64,000 nucleotides of DNA from Sandaracinaceae bacterium. Its GTDB lineage: Bacteria > Myxococcota_A > Polyangia > Polyangiales > Sandaracinaceae. The translations under genes were made by a program, and so were the position numbers. The notes beneath the pieces were generated by a model. That model searched no databases, was not told the origin of the DNA, and was given only the letters and a program-made list of their open reading frames with translations. The stretch is from positions 114,673 to 178,672 of the forward strand of contig JAHBWG010000006.1 in assembly GCA_019637095.1 (NCBI GenBank), written 5' to 3'. Every line of letters starts with the position of its first letter. The stretch's first letter is position 1. Of this stretch, positions 35,731 to 44,900 are shown one piece after another.

Positions 35731-35936
35731 CTGGGCCAGGACCACACTTCCCGAGCCTACCACGGACCTCGCGCCGCTCAGAGGTCGCGGCCGTCGATGC
35801 CGAGACAGCGGACCTCCTCGGGGAAGCGGGCGCGGTAGGCGACGCATGTCTCACGCACGACGCGCCAGCCGTGGCCGGCGTACTCGGGCAAGGCCATCGG
35901 GCTCAAGAGCATGCAGGCTCCACCGGGGGGGATCCC
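35731..35936. repeat. 206-bp direct repeat, copy 1
   Basis: This segment recurs at 36953-37158, 1222 bp away, with a single mismatch (c at 35750, t at 36972). It covers 47 bp of 3' flank plus about 159 bp of the 3' end of the Cys-rich lipoprotein gene. Beyond it the two copies remain similar but with many differences. Confidence 0.95.
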
Positions 35937-36677
35937 GGCGACTGATCCGTCGCGGCGTCCGCAGCGCACGCGCGACCGCGCGCAGACCCCGAAGCCGCGG
36001 GTCTCGCTGACGCCGACGCACGAGGGCACGCCGTCGAACGGGTCGGGGCACGTGTCGCCGCAGCGGCCTCCGCAGAAGCCGAACAACTCATCGGCGCCCG
36101 CACCGCAGGGCTGGTCCGGGGGTCCGTTCTCGAACAGCGTGCCCTCCGAGTAGCGGCACCGGATGTCGGTGAGCTCCGGCTGTTCGAGGAGCCAACGGCA
36201 GTACTCCGGGTGGACGCAGACGCCCGACCAAGCATACGGCCGGGTCCGGTGCAGCTCCCAGGTCACGCAGAGACGTGCACCGCGGTAGCAGTATGGCTGA
36301 CCATAGCCGAGATCCAAGGCACAAATCTCGACCCCCCGAGGGTCTTCATCGCCCCCGCGACAGCTATGGTAGGTGGCATTACACGACCGCATGTCCGGAG
36401 GACATGGATCGGAGCAGTATGGCCCGCAGAGACGTTCGCGGCCTACGACACACGCCGCGTCACGGCCGCCCTCTCCGCCGTCGCTGCCAGCTCCGTCCGC
36501 CAGCACGTGGCCGTCTCGTGCGACGGGTCCGGCGCCGTCTGAAAGCCCGCCGTCGGCGCGACCGGCATCGGGCACAGCAATGTTGAACAGGAAGCACCCC
36601 TCGAGGGCCACGGCGAGCACGCCGACGAGCGCTACCCTGAGCGCGCACGACCCGCCGGTTCGCCTCACCGGACGCAC
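35778..36677 (-). CDS. Cys-rich lipoprotein, tandem paralogue A
   Basis: The 299-residue lipoprotein has LEGC (C28) as lipobox after a hydrophobic stretch, and then a Gly/Asp-rich linker with DGAG motifs. The body holds ~22 Cys with segments RERLCGPYCSDPCP, GYGQPYCYRGARLC, VCVHPEYCRWLLEQP, FGFCGGRCGDTCPDP and AGIPPGGACMLLSP. It is paralogous to the protein at 37000-37878, and their C-termini are identical. No domain family is recognised; disulfides and a surface location are inferred. The start is taken as GTG 36677, with GTGGGAC before it. Part of the gene has lower GC than its neighbours. Confidence 0.75.
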   Translation of the reverse strand: MRPVRRTGGSCALRVALVGVLAVALEGCFLFNIAVPDAGRADGGLSDGAGPVARDGHVLADGAGSDGGEGGRDAACVVGRERLCGPYCSDPCPPDMRSCNATYHSCRGGDEDPRGVEICALDLGYGQPYCYRGARLCVTWELHRTRPYAWSGVCVHPEYCRWLLEQPELTDIRCRYSEGTLFENGPPDQPCGAGADELFGFCGGRCGDTCPDPFDGVPSCVGVSETRGFGVCARSRVRCGRRDGSVAGIPPGGACMLLSPMALPEYAGHGWRVVRETCVAYRARFPEEVRCLGIDGRDL

Positions 36678-36999
36678 GTCCCACCGCGCAACGCGCGCGA
36701 GCGCGGGTCGACGGTCCGAACATGACGAGAGACACGAGGATGCTGGGTGGGCGGGCATGGTCTCAGGGGGGAGAGGAGGAGACCCAAAGAAGAGGAGAGT
36801 GTTGCGCCCCGCGCGACGAGGGTGCCCGCGCCGAAGGCGCACTCTCCTCGTCCTTCCGGTCTCCCCCTCTCCCGATCGCGCTCGGTCGTGGGACCAGGCG
36901 TCCCCCGAACCCGGTCGGTCTCGCGGGCGCGCAACACCGAGAGGTTGGACTCCTGGGCCAGGACCACACTTTCCGAGCCTACCACGGACCTCGCGCCGC
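36678..36999. other. Intergenic region between the duplicated lipoprotein genes
   Basis: This 322-bp region holds a long imperfect inverted repeat (36766-36801 against ~36839-36873, itself listed) and the flank of repeat copy 2 from 36953. No open frame here has convincing codon use. The start region of paralogue A (to ~36682) is still similar to that of paralogue B, so the duplication junction lies in this gap. Confidence 0.5.
36766..36873. repeat. Long imperfect inverted repeat
   Basis: The left arm at 36766-36801 (GGGGGAGAGGAGGAGACC ... GAGGAGAGTG) pairs with the right arm at about 36839-36873 (CACTCTCCTC ... GGTCTCCCCCTCTCC) across a ~37-base centre. The outer and inner blocks match perfectly with small mismatches between them. 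It could terminate transcription of paralogue B or cap its 3' end. Confidence 0.65.
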
Positions 37000-37158
37000 T
37001 CAGAGGTCGCGGCCGTCGATGCCGAGACAGCGGACCTCCTCGGGGAAGCGGGCGCGGTAGGCGACGCATGTCTCACGCACGACGCGCCAGCCGTGGCCGG
37101 CGTACTCGGGCAAGGCCATCGGGCTCAAGAGCATGCAGGCTCCACCGGGGGGGATCCC
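36953..37158. repeat. 206-bp direct repeat, copy 2
   Basis: This is the second copy of the segment at 35731-35936, with one mismatch. It covers the 3' flank and the last ~53 codons of paralogue B. The near-identity, set against the diverged middle of the two genes, suggests recent duplication with gene conversion limited to the ends. Confidence 0.95.
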
Positions 37159-37878
37159 TGAGACCGAGCTGCCATGATCCAGGCAGCGATCACGCGACCG
37201 CGCGCAGACCCCGAAGCCGCGGGTCTCGCTGATACCGACGCACGACGGCCAGTCGCCGAACGGCTCCGGGCACGTGTCGCCGCAGCGGCCTCCGCAGAAG
37301 CCGAACAGCTCATCGGCGCCCGTACCGCAGGGCTGGTCCGGGGGTCCGTTCTCGAACAGCGTGCCCTCCGAGTAGCGGCAGCGGATGTCGGTGAGCTCCG
37401 GTTGCTCGAGGAGCCAACGGCAGTACTCCGGGTGGACACAGACGCCCGACCATGCCTGCTCACGTGGCCGGTGCAGCTCCCAGGTCACGCACAAGCGCTC
37501 ACCGCGGTAGCAGTACGGGTAGCCTCGACTCAGGTCGACGCCGCAGTCCTCGTAGCCACGGGGGTCCTCGTCGGTTCCACTGCACTGATGGAAGACCTCA
37601 CTGCACCACGCCAACTGTCTTGGGCACGGATCGGTACAGTAGGGACCGCAGAGGCGCTCGCGCCCGATCATGCACGCCGCGTCGCCCACCGCGCCCGACC
37701 CATCGCCACTCCCCCCATCGACCCGAGCGTCCGAGCCCACCGGCCTCGCCCCGTCGGCGACGCCTCCGTCCGGATCGACGGTGTTGAAGAGGAAGCACCC
37801 GTCGAGGGCCACGGCGAGCACGCCGACGGCCGCCACCCTGAGCGCGCACGACCCGCCGGTTCGCTTCACCGGACGCAC
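37000..37878 (-). CDS. Cys-rich lipoprotein, tandem paralogue B
   Basis: The 292-residue lipoprotein has LDGC (C28) as lipobox, a DGG/DAR linker, and the same Cys-rich body as the copy at 35778: RERLCGPYCTDPCP, GYPYCYRGERLC, VCVHPEYCRWLLEQP, FGFCGGRCGDTCPEP. The last ~55 residues are identical to paralogue A. The start is GTG 37878 (preceded by GAGGGTGGCAC) or ATG 37893. Either overlaps the 3' end of the 1170-residue Stig1-like gene by 13-28 bp, so translation is probably coupled to it. The role is unknown and likely at the outer surface. Confidence 0.75.
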   Translation of the reverse strand: MRPVKRTGGSCALRVAAVGVLAVALDGCFLFNTVDPDGGVADGARPVGSDARVDGGSGDGSGAVGDAACMIGRERLCGPYCTDPCPRQLAWCSEVFHQCSGTDEDPRGYEDCGVDLSRGYPYCYRGERLCVTWELHRPREQAWSGVCVHPEYCRWLLEQPELTDIRCRYSEGTLFENGPPDQPCGTGADELFGFCGGRCGDTCPEPFGDWPSCVGISETRGFGVCARSRDRCLDHGSSVSGIPPGGACMLLSPMALPEYAGHGWRVVRETCVAYRARFPEEVRCLGIDGRDL

Positions 37879-40800
37879 GTGCCACCCTCGCATCGCTGAA
37901 GCGGCGGGCACCGGTTGCGACACCTGCCGCAGTGCAGCCCGCTGGAGCTCGTGTCGACGCAGGCACCGCCACAGCACGCGGTCCCTGCGGGGCACGCCGC
38001 GCCACAGCCGCCGCAGTGGAGCGCGTCGGATTGAAGGTCCGCGCACGCTCCGTCGCAGCTCACCTCGCCGGGGAGACAACACAGGCCGCCGGCGCAGTGG
38101 CCGGTGCGGCATCGAGTCCCGCAGCTCCCGCACGCGAACGGGTTGGTGCTCACGTCGGTGCAGACGAACCGGTCTCCCGACGGACAGAGCACCTCGCCCT
38201 CGGCGCAGCAGCGACCGCCGAGGCACGGGGCGCTGCCCGGGCACGCGTTGCCGCAAGTGCCGCAGTGCGCGGAGCTCGACGCGAGCGCCGCGCACTCCCC
38301 CCCGCAGCAGGCCTCGCCGTCGGCGCAGACGTTGCCGCAGCCCCCGCAGGCCCAGCGGTTGTCCAGTCGGTTCACGCAGGCCCAGGTCGTCGAGGGGGCC
38401 GCGGGCGGCGAAGGCGCCGACTCGAAGAAGGGCCGCCCGCCGCCGGCCGGCGGGACCGGGCAGAAGTCCGCGGGCAAGCAGCACTGCGCCGCTCCGCGTT
38501 CCGTCTGGCCGGGGGCGAGCGCGTCGAGCGGCTGTACGTAGCACCGCTCGCGCGACCGGAGCGGGCCTTCCTCGCGCACCGTCCCGGCGTGCGGGCCGCC
38601 GCACTGCACGCCCAGGTCGCCGCAGATCCCTTGGCAGCCGTGGAGGGCCCCGTCCTCGCCGACGGCGAGCGCGTCGTCCGGATGGCAGATCCGGCGGTCC
38701 TGCCCCCGGGCGATGAGGCTCTCCCCGCGGGTGACGGTGTCCACCAGCGCCGGGTCTTCGTCTCGGCGCGATCCCGGACGGTTCTCGAGGCAGTATGCCT
38801 CGCCGAGCGGAACCCCCGAAGCCGGGCGGTGGGTGATGAACAGCGGGTACTGCGGGTCGTCCTCCGAGTCGGCGAGGACTGCCTCGAGCCCGTCGGGGCG
38901 GAGGTTGATCCGCCGCAGCTCGAAGCGGACGCGCCCACACCGGTAGTCGACGGCGAGGCCCGGATCGTCGGTCCACTCGCCGCTCTCCTGGATGCCCACA
39001 CAGCTCTGCCGCCGGCCGCCGAAGAACGGCGGGTCGGCGGCGGCGCACATCGCGTCGCTCGCGAAGACGGCGCCGGTCTCCGGGTCGGTGCGGGCGCACG
39101 GCGCGAGGTCGGAGAACCGGCGCGGACGCAGGCTTCCGTCCGCTTCGACGACGGGCCACTCCGTCACCGCGCGGGTGAGCGAGCCGGCGAGCAGGCTGAG
39201 GATGCCGTCGAGCTGGGAGCGGATGCGGCCCTCGATGTTGCCCGTGATCGCGTCGTTCAGCCCGCTGACGCTGCAGTCGACCAGGCCGCCGTCGAAGAAC
39301 TCGATCACCGGCTCGAAGTCGAACGCGTCTCGCAGCACCTGCACCCGACGAGGGCGCGAAACGAAGCGGGGGGGGAGCGGCACTGGGCCGCCGGACTGGA
39401 GGCAGAGATAGCGATCCCCCTCGAAGTGGCAGACCTCGCGGCATCCCGGAGGGCCCTCGTCACAGTCGTGCGCCACGGTCCGCCGGCGGTCCTCGAGCTC
39501 GCTCTCGAGCGTGGACGCGACGGCGGCGCGGCGGCGCAGCCGGAGCCCCGCGCTCAATCGCAGGCGCCCATCGAAGCAGCCGAAGGCGGCGCCGCCCAGC
39601 GCCGCGTACTCGACGAACGCGTTGAGCTGGTCGCTGTCGATCGCGCGGCCGAAGTCCCCGGACCCGCTCGACAGGATCGGCGTGAAGTGCGGGAGCACCG
39701 CGTAGTCCGGGCGCTCCGGAGCCAGGGTGAGCGGCTCGAAGCCGTAGAACACGCCCGGGGTGACCTCGAAGTGCCGGTCGTTGAGGTACTGGTTCAGCGC
39801 CGCGACGAGCCCGTCGACCGCGATCTGATAGCTGATGAACCGGCTGCACAGGCCGGCGTCGTAGACGCGCAGGGACTGCCAGGTGCTCGTCGGGTCGCCG
39901 CCCGGCAGCGCGCTCAGCTCGATCGTGCGCACCGGTTGGCCGGGGAAGTTGGCGGGCAGCTGCGCGAAGCGGTGCCCGACGGTGACGCCGGCCGGCGGCC
40001 AGCCGGCGGTCGCGCTCGGGAGAAAGTCGGGCGGGTCGGCCGGCGGGTCCCGGTCGTCCCAGCGGCCCGTCAAGTCGCCTTGCAGCAGGAACAGGCGGTG
40101 CCGCTCGCCGAGGCGGTAGCGCACCCGCTCGGCGCGGCCGCTCGTGCGCGCGAGCTCCGCGGGGCCGGCGCCGGTGTTGCCGCCCTCGGGGACGGCGATC
40201 GTGTCGCGCGCGCCGCCCTCCGCCTCGAGCTGGACGAACTCGCCGCCGCAGCGCGCACCCTCGAACGGCGCGCGCGCCCGCCCTTCGCGGCTCACCGCGC
40301 AGGATCGGCACGCCTGCTCGCCGCTCGCCTCGTCGACGACGACGTGGCCGGGGCAGCACCCGACGCTCGTCGCGGGCTGGCCTTCGCGACCGCAGGCCGT
40401 GCAGCGGCCGCCGCTGCAGACCGCGTAGCCGTCGCAGCAGTCGGCGTCCGAACGGCAGGTGTCACCCGGGTAGCGGCAGCACGTGAAGACCTCGCCGCGG
40501 TGTGGATCGCTGGTGAGCTGGCAGTCCGCGCCGGGGTCTGCGCACGGCACGCCGCCTTGCGGGTTGCAGAGGTTCCCGTTGGGCACGAGCAACGGGCGAC
40601 AGTAGCGCTGCGGCTGATCGGTCGGGGCCGGCAGGACCACGCAAGGCTCGTCGACGCCGGTGCACGCGCAGAGATCCGAGCGCTCGACCCCGGGCGCCTC
40701 GGGCAGCTCGCACGCGCGCAGGCAGACGCGGCCGTGGTCGGGGGTGACGCGGCACCACGTGCCGCTCTCGCACGGCGCGCAGCCGTGCGGCCCGCGGTCG

Positions 40801-41378
40801 AGGTTCGAGTCGCAGGCCTCGCCCTCGCGCGCGGGCAGCCAGCAGAACCCGCGCGCGCTCCCGGACAGGCCCGCGCGGCGGCGCAGCGGGAACGCGCGCG
40901 CGCACGCGGCCGCGTCCGCGACGTCGACGCAGAACGTCCCGCTCTCGCACGGCCGCGGATCGCCGCCGGTGGCCCGATCGGGATCGCACTCGTCGAACAG
41001 TCCGGCGGCGGCGCGGCAGAAGCCGATGCGCCCCGGCTCCGGCGACCGATCGCTCGGCACGCAGGCGTAGGACTGGCCGGCCGCGGTCGGCGAGGGGCAG
41101 CGGAAGACGTCGGGCCGCAGGTACGCGGCCCGGTCGCAGTCGTCGAGGGGGCACATCACGTCGTCGAGCACGTCGCCCTCGAAGAGGGGCACGCAGAAGT
41201 TGATGCACGCCTCCGCGGTCGTGAAGTCCGTCGGGTCGCAGCGGCCGGCGAAGTCACAGCCCTGCGGCGTCGGGGTGCACGTCGAGCCCAACAGCAGCGT
41301 GGAGCCGAGCACGAAGCTCAAGCCGACGAGTAAGCGTTGCTTGCTTGCTTGCTTGCTTGCTTGCCTACGCGTCGTCAT
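37866..41378 (-). CDS. Large Cys-rich surface protein with C-terminal Stig1-like repeats; N-terminus in a GCAA repeat tract
   Basis: The 1170-residue protein opens M-T-T-R-R followed by ASKQASKQ, encoded by seven GCAA units, and then a hydrophobic export segment (LLVGLSFVLGSTLLLGSTC). Residues ~45-390 are Cys-rich, residues ~400-800 are a globular region with few Cys (DAGLCSRFISYQIAVDGLVA, GLNDAITGNIEGRIRSQLDG). The last ~190 residues carry Stig1-like repeats (HCGTCGNACPGSAPCLGGRC type). It is probably a surface adhesin or matrix protein. The ATG at 41378 has a GAGGGGGG site. Gain or loss of one repeat unit would destroy the frame after ~6-14 codons. It is followed in overlap by paralogue B. 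Confidence 0.8.
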   Translation of the reverse strand: MTTRRQASKQASKQRLLVGLSFVLGSTLLLGSTCTPTPQGCDFAGRCDPTDFTTAEACINFCVPLFEGDVLDDVMCPLDDCDRAAYLRPDVFRCPSPTAAGQSYACVPSDRSPEPGRIGFCRAAAGLFDECDPDRATGGDPRPCESGTFCVDVADAAACARAFPLRRRAGLSGSARGFCWLPAREGEACDSNLDRGPHGCAPCESGTWCRVTPDHGRVCLRACELPEAPGVERSDLCACTGVDEPCVVLPAPTDQPQRYCRPLLVPNGNLCNPQGGVPCADPGADCQLTSDPHRGEVFTCCRYPGDTCRSDADCCDGYAVCSGGRCTACGREGQPATSVGCCPGHVVVDEASGEQACRSCAVSREGRARAPFEGARCGGEFVQLEAEGGARDTIAVPEGGNTGAGPAELARTSGRAERVRYRLGERHRLFLLQGDLTGRWDDRDPPADPPDFLPSATAGWPPAGVTVGHRFAQLPANFPGQPVRTIELSALPGGDPTSTWQSLRVYDAGLCSRFISYQIAVDGLVAALNQYLNDRHFEVTPGVFYGFEPLTLAPERPDYAVLPHFTPILSSGSGDFGRAIDSDQLNAFVEYAALGGAAFGCFDGRLRLSAGLRLRRRAAVASTLESELEDRRRTVAHDCDEGPPGCREVCHFEGDRYLCLQSGGPVPLPPRFVSRPRRVQVLRDAFDFEPVIEFFDGGLVDCSVSGLNDAITGNIEGRIRSQLDGILSLLAGSLTRAVTEWPVVEADGSLRPRRFSDLAPCARTDPETGAVFASDAMCAAADPPFFGGRRQSCVGIQESGEWTDDPGLAVDYRCGRVRFELRRINLRPDGLEAVLADSEDDPQYPLFITHRPASGVPLGEAYCLENRPGSRRDEDPALVDTVTRGESLIARGQDRRICHPDDALAVGEDGALHGCQGICGDLGVQCGGPHAGTVREEGPLRSRERCYVQPLDALAPGQTERGAAQCCLPADFCPVPPAGGGRPFFESAPSPPAAPSTTWACVNRLDNRWACGGCGNVCADGEACCGGECAALASSSAHCGTCGNACPGSAPCLGGRCCAEGEVLCPSGDRFVCTDVSTNPFACGSCGTRCRTGHCAGGLCCLPGEVSCDGACADLQSDALHCGGCGAACPAGTACCGGACVDTSSSGLHCGRCRNRCPPLQRCEGGTCVR
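41337..41364. repeat. Seven perfect TTGC/GCAA tetranucleotide repeats in the 5' coding region
   Basis: TTGC is repeated seven times without interruption on the plus strand (GCAA on the coding strand), from codon 6 of the 1170-residue protein. Tetranucleotide tracts at this position, GCAA among them, are the classic contingency-locus switch in Haemophilus. Four is not a multiple of three, so a change of one unit shifts the frame. In a genome this GC-rich, 28 bp of 50% GC repeat is conspicuous. Confidence 0.97.
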
Positions 41379-41474
41379 GCGGCCCCCCTCGAGCACTCGA
41401 GAGCGTACGCGGACGACCTGGGCCGAGCAACCGCGGCACCCACTCCTCCTCGGCGCGCGTGGTCCGCCGGCGCC

Positions 41475-41837
41475 TCAGGGCGCGGGGTCGCGCATGCAGT
41501 AGCTGCCGGCGCGGCCGGCGGGCCGGCACGCGAAGCCGTCGGGGCACGCGCACGGAGGCGTCGGGCTCTGCTCGTCGCATCGGCAAGAGCAGTAGACGTG
41601 CGCGCGCACGTCGTCCTCCGACGCGCAGCCGACGGTGCAGCCGGCGCGCGGATCGCCGGCGAGCCCCGTCACGAGGCAGACGCGCGTCACGCACTCGGCG
41701 GAGCCGAGCTCGACGTACGTCTCGGCGCGATCATAGCCCCGAGGCGGGACGGTCTCTTGGAGGCACGGGTCACCCACGCCGCCGGCGACGCAGCCGGCGA
41801 GGAGCGCCCCGCACGTGGCGGCGAGCGCGATTCGCAT
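41475..41837 (-). CDS. Small Cys-rich lipoprotein
   Basis: The 120-residue lipoprotein has ALLAGC (C16) as lipobox and at least 12 further Cys, e.g. GDPCLQE, AECVTRVCLVTG, YCSCRCDEQ, PCACPDGFACRP, GSYCMRD. The pattern recalls small EGF-like or Stig1-like knots with several disulfides. It lies 96 bp upstream of the 1170-residue protein on the same strand and shares its character, so it may be part of the same surface-protein set. It is divergent from the TPR giant at 41930. The function is unknown. Confidence 0.75.
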   Translation of the reverse strand: MRIALAATCGALLAGCVAGGVGDPCLQETVPPRGYDRAETYVELGSAECVTRVCLVTGLAGDPRAGCTVGCASEDDVRAHVYCSCRCDEQSPTPPCACPDGFACRPAGRAGSYCMRDPAP

Positions 41838-41929
41838 AACCGTCGTCGCTCGGCGCGACCCGCTTTTCCAGAGCGCGCGCCGGCACGACGGCGTTGAGAT
41901 CTCCCCGAGCGCTGGCGCATGCTCGCGCG

Positions 41930-44900
41930 ATGGACGCGCCGGCGAGCGAGGGGCTGATCGAGCCGCTGAGGCAGCGGCGCTTCGACGAGGTGCGCGACGC
42001 GCTCGGCGCGCCGGGGCCGGAGGAGCCCGCGCCGACCGCGCGCCTGCGCGCCGCGCTCGCCGTCGAGGGGTGGGCGCCGCTCGTGGACCTCACGCAGGCA
42101 GCGCGCCGCCTCACCGCGCTCGAGGCGCCCGACGCGCCGGACGTGACGGCCCAGGCCGTGCGCGCGCTCGCGCGAGCCGGCGCGCGCGGGGCGGCCGCGC
42201 GGACCCTCGCGGCGGCGCGCGAGCGATGGCCCGAGCAAGACGCCTTGCGCCTCGTCGAGGCGCAGCTGCGCGACGGACGCCTCGCCGCCGAGGACGCCGA
42301 GGGCGCGGCGCTCGAGGCCCTCCTCGCGCGCGGCGACGTCGAGGGCGCGCGCGCGGCCGCGCGGGCCTTCCTCGCGCGGCCGGAGGCGCGCTCGCGCACC
42401 TACGCGCTGCGCACGCTCGCCGATCTCGCGCGCGGCGCCGGGGACTTCGCCGAAGCGGCGGACGCGTTCGCGGCGCTCGCGGGGGACGCCCCGAGCGCGG
42501 TCGACGCCGAGCTCCTGCGCGCCGCGGAGGCGCTCGCGCGCTGGGCCGCGGGCGACAGCGCGGCCGCGATCGAGGCGCTCCGGGCGATCTTCGAGCGGAC
42601 GGGCAGCGGACGCGGGCACGACGCGCACGCGCACGCCATCGCGCGCGACGTCCTCGACGCGCTCGACCGCGATCCGGACGCGCGCGCCCGAGGCCCTCGC
42701 TGGCGTCGGTTGCAGGCGCCGCCGCCGCCGCCGCGACCCGGCGACCGCGCGAGCGGCGCCCTCGCGATCGCCGCGTCGATCCTCGGCTTCGCCGCGCCGG
42801 AGGAGGCGCCTCGCCCGACGATGGCGCACGCGCGCGCCGCGCTCGCCGCCGCCGGCGCCCACGCGGTCCGCGCGGTGGCGACGCCGGCGGCGCTCGAGGC
42901 CGCGCTCGAGCAGGGCGTCGTCGTCGTGCTCGAGGAGGAGCTCGCGACCGAGACCGGCTTCACCGTCGTGCTCGGCCTCGAGCCGGTCTCGCAGGTCCTC
43001 CTGCTCTCGGACCCGCGCCGCGGCGGCGCGTACCTCCAGACGGTCGGCGAGCGGGCGGGGCGCGCCGCGCTCCACGGCGGCGGCGCGCTCTTCGTCGCGG
43101 GGACCGGCGCAGAAGGGCTGGCGCGCGCGGCCGCCCTCGCGGCGCGCGGCGTCTCGGACGACCCGCGGCTCGAGGCGATCGATCGCTGCGACCTCGACGA
43201 GCGCGGCGAGCCGCCGCCGCGCGCGCGCGTCGACGTGCTCGCGCAGGACGCGATCGCGCTCGCCCCCGAGCTGCCGATGGGCCACCGCCGGCTCGGCGAG
43301 AGCATGCTCGAGCAGCTGCGCGCGGGCCGGCTCGCCGGCGGCCGCATGGAGCGCTGGGTCGCGCTGACCCGCACCGGCTTCCCCGACGCCGAGTGGGCGC
43401 TCCAGATCTACGCGCAGGCGCTCGAGCGCTGGGGGCGCCACGCGGAGGCGGGGATCGCGTGGGCCGACGCGCACGCCCGCGATCCGTGGGACGAGCGCAA
43501 CACGTACGGGATGGCGCGCGCGTGCGCGTGGATGGGCGAGCGCGACGAGGCGGAGCGGCTGCTGCGCCGCACGCTCTCGCTGCGGCACGGGCACGCGCCC
43601 GCGCTCGCGCGGCTCGCGGAGGCGCGCCTCGAGGCGGGCGATCTCGACGCCGCGCGCGAGGCGAGCGCGCTCGCGGAGGACCTCGCGCCCACGGACCGCG
43701 AGGTGCTCACGGTGCGCGCGAGCGTGCTCGAGGCCGAGGACCGCTTCGACGACGCGATCGCGCGCCTCGACGCGGCGCGCGAGGCGCACCCGGACGACGC
43801 GGCCGTCGCGAGCCGGTGCCTGTGGCGACACTCGCACGCCGGCCGCTGGGCCGAGGCCGCGGCGATCGCCGACGCGATGCTCGCGCGCGATCCGGGGGAG
43901 CCGCTGAACTGGGCGGACGCCGCCGCGGTCGCCTTCGGACACGGCGACGCGGAGGGCGCGCTCGAGCTCGGGCTCGCGGGGATCGAGCGCTGCGGCCCGG
44001 CGCGCGCGCTCGTCGACGAGCTCGCCCGCGCGCTCGGCACGCTGCTCGACGAGACGCGGCGCGCCTCCGTCCTGTCGCGCCTCGAGCGCCTGCTCGCCTC
44101 GCGCGCGATGGCCTTGATGGACCTCGCCGCCGAGCTGACGCGGCGACGCCTCGACGAGGACGGCGTCGCGCTCGCGCTGCGCGTGGCGGAGATCCTCTCG
44201 TTCGATGCGAACGGGCCGTGGCGCGCGGCGCAGACGATCCTCGCGCTGCCGGAGGTCCGGGGCAGCTACGCGGACGAGGTCCGGCGCCTGCTCGAGGCGA
44301 CGATCGCGCGCGCGGGCCGCTACCCGCACCCGCGCGCGGTGCTCGCGCTCACGATCGTCGAGGAGGACCCGCGGGCGGCGCTCGAGCTCGTGCGCGACGC
44401 CGACGTGCACTTCGACCCCGCCGTCGTCTGGATCGCGCAGCGCCGCGTGCAGCTCGCGGCGGGCGACGATGCCGACGCGGCGCGCACGGACGAGCGGCTG
44501 CGCGAGCTCGCCCCGGACGCGCTCCTCGGCGCCGCGGGCTTCTACCGCAACACCGGCTTCGCCGACGTCGCGGCGGAGCTGCTCGCGCGCGCGATCGCGC
44601 TCGCGCCCGAGTGGCCCGACCCCCGCGTGGAGCTCGCGCGCGCGTGCCTGCGCGTCGGCGCGCTCGACGACGCGCACGACGCGCACGAGGCGGCGCGCGC
44701 GCTCGGCGCCCCGGGCGACTCGCTCCTCGCCGCGCAGATCGCCGAGGGCCGCCGCGACTGGGCGCGCCTCGCCGAGCTCGCCGCCGCGGAGGTGGCGCGC
44801 GTGACGCGGCGATCGGCCGCGGGCACCTACGACGCGTGGCCGATGCGCGCGCGGCTCGCCGCGGCGAAGGCCGCGCTCGGAGCAGATGCGGACGACCTCG

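Noticed and set aside
36275..36586. Plus-strand ORF inside the Cys-rich lipoprotein gene
   Set aside because: Composition is His/Arg/Pro-rich, no ribosome site is seen, and the opposite strand carries a lipoprotein conserved with its paralogue.
41345..41839. Plus-strand frames starting in the TTGC repeat
   Set aside because: They read MLACLLAC from the repeat and then Arg-rich shadow sequence. The minus-strand genes have lipoprotein signals and Cys patterns.
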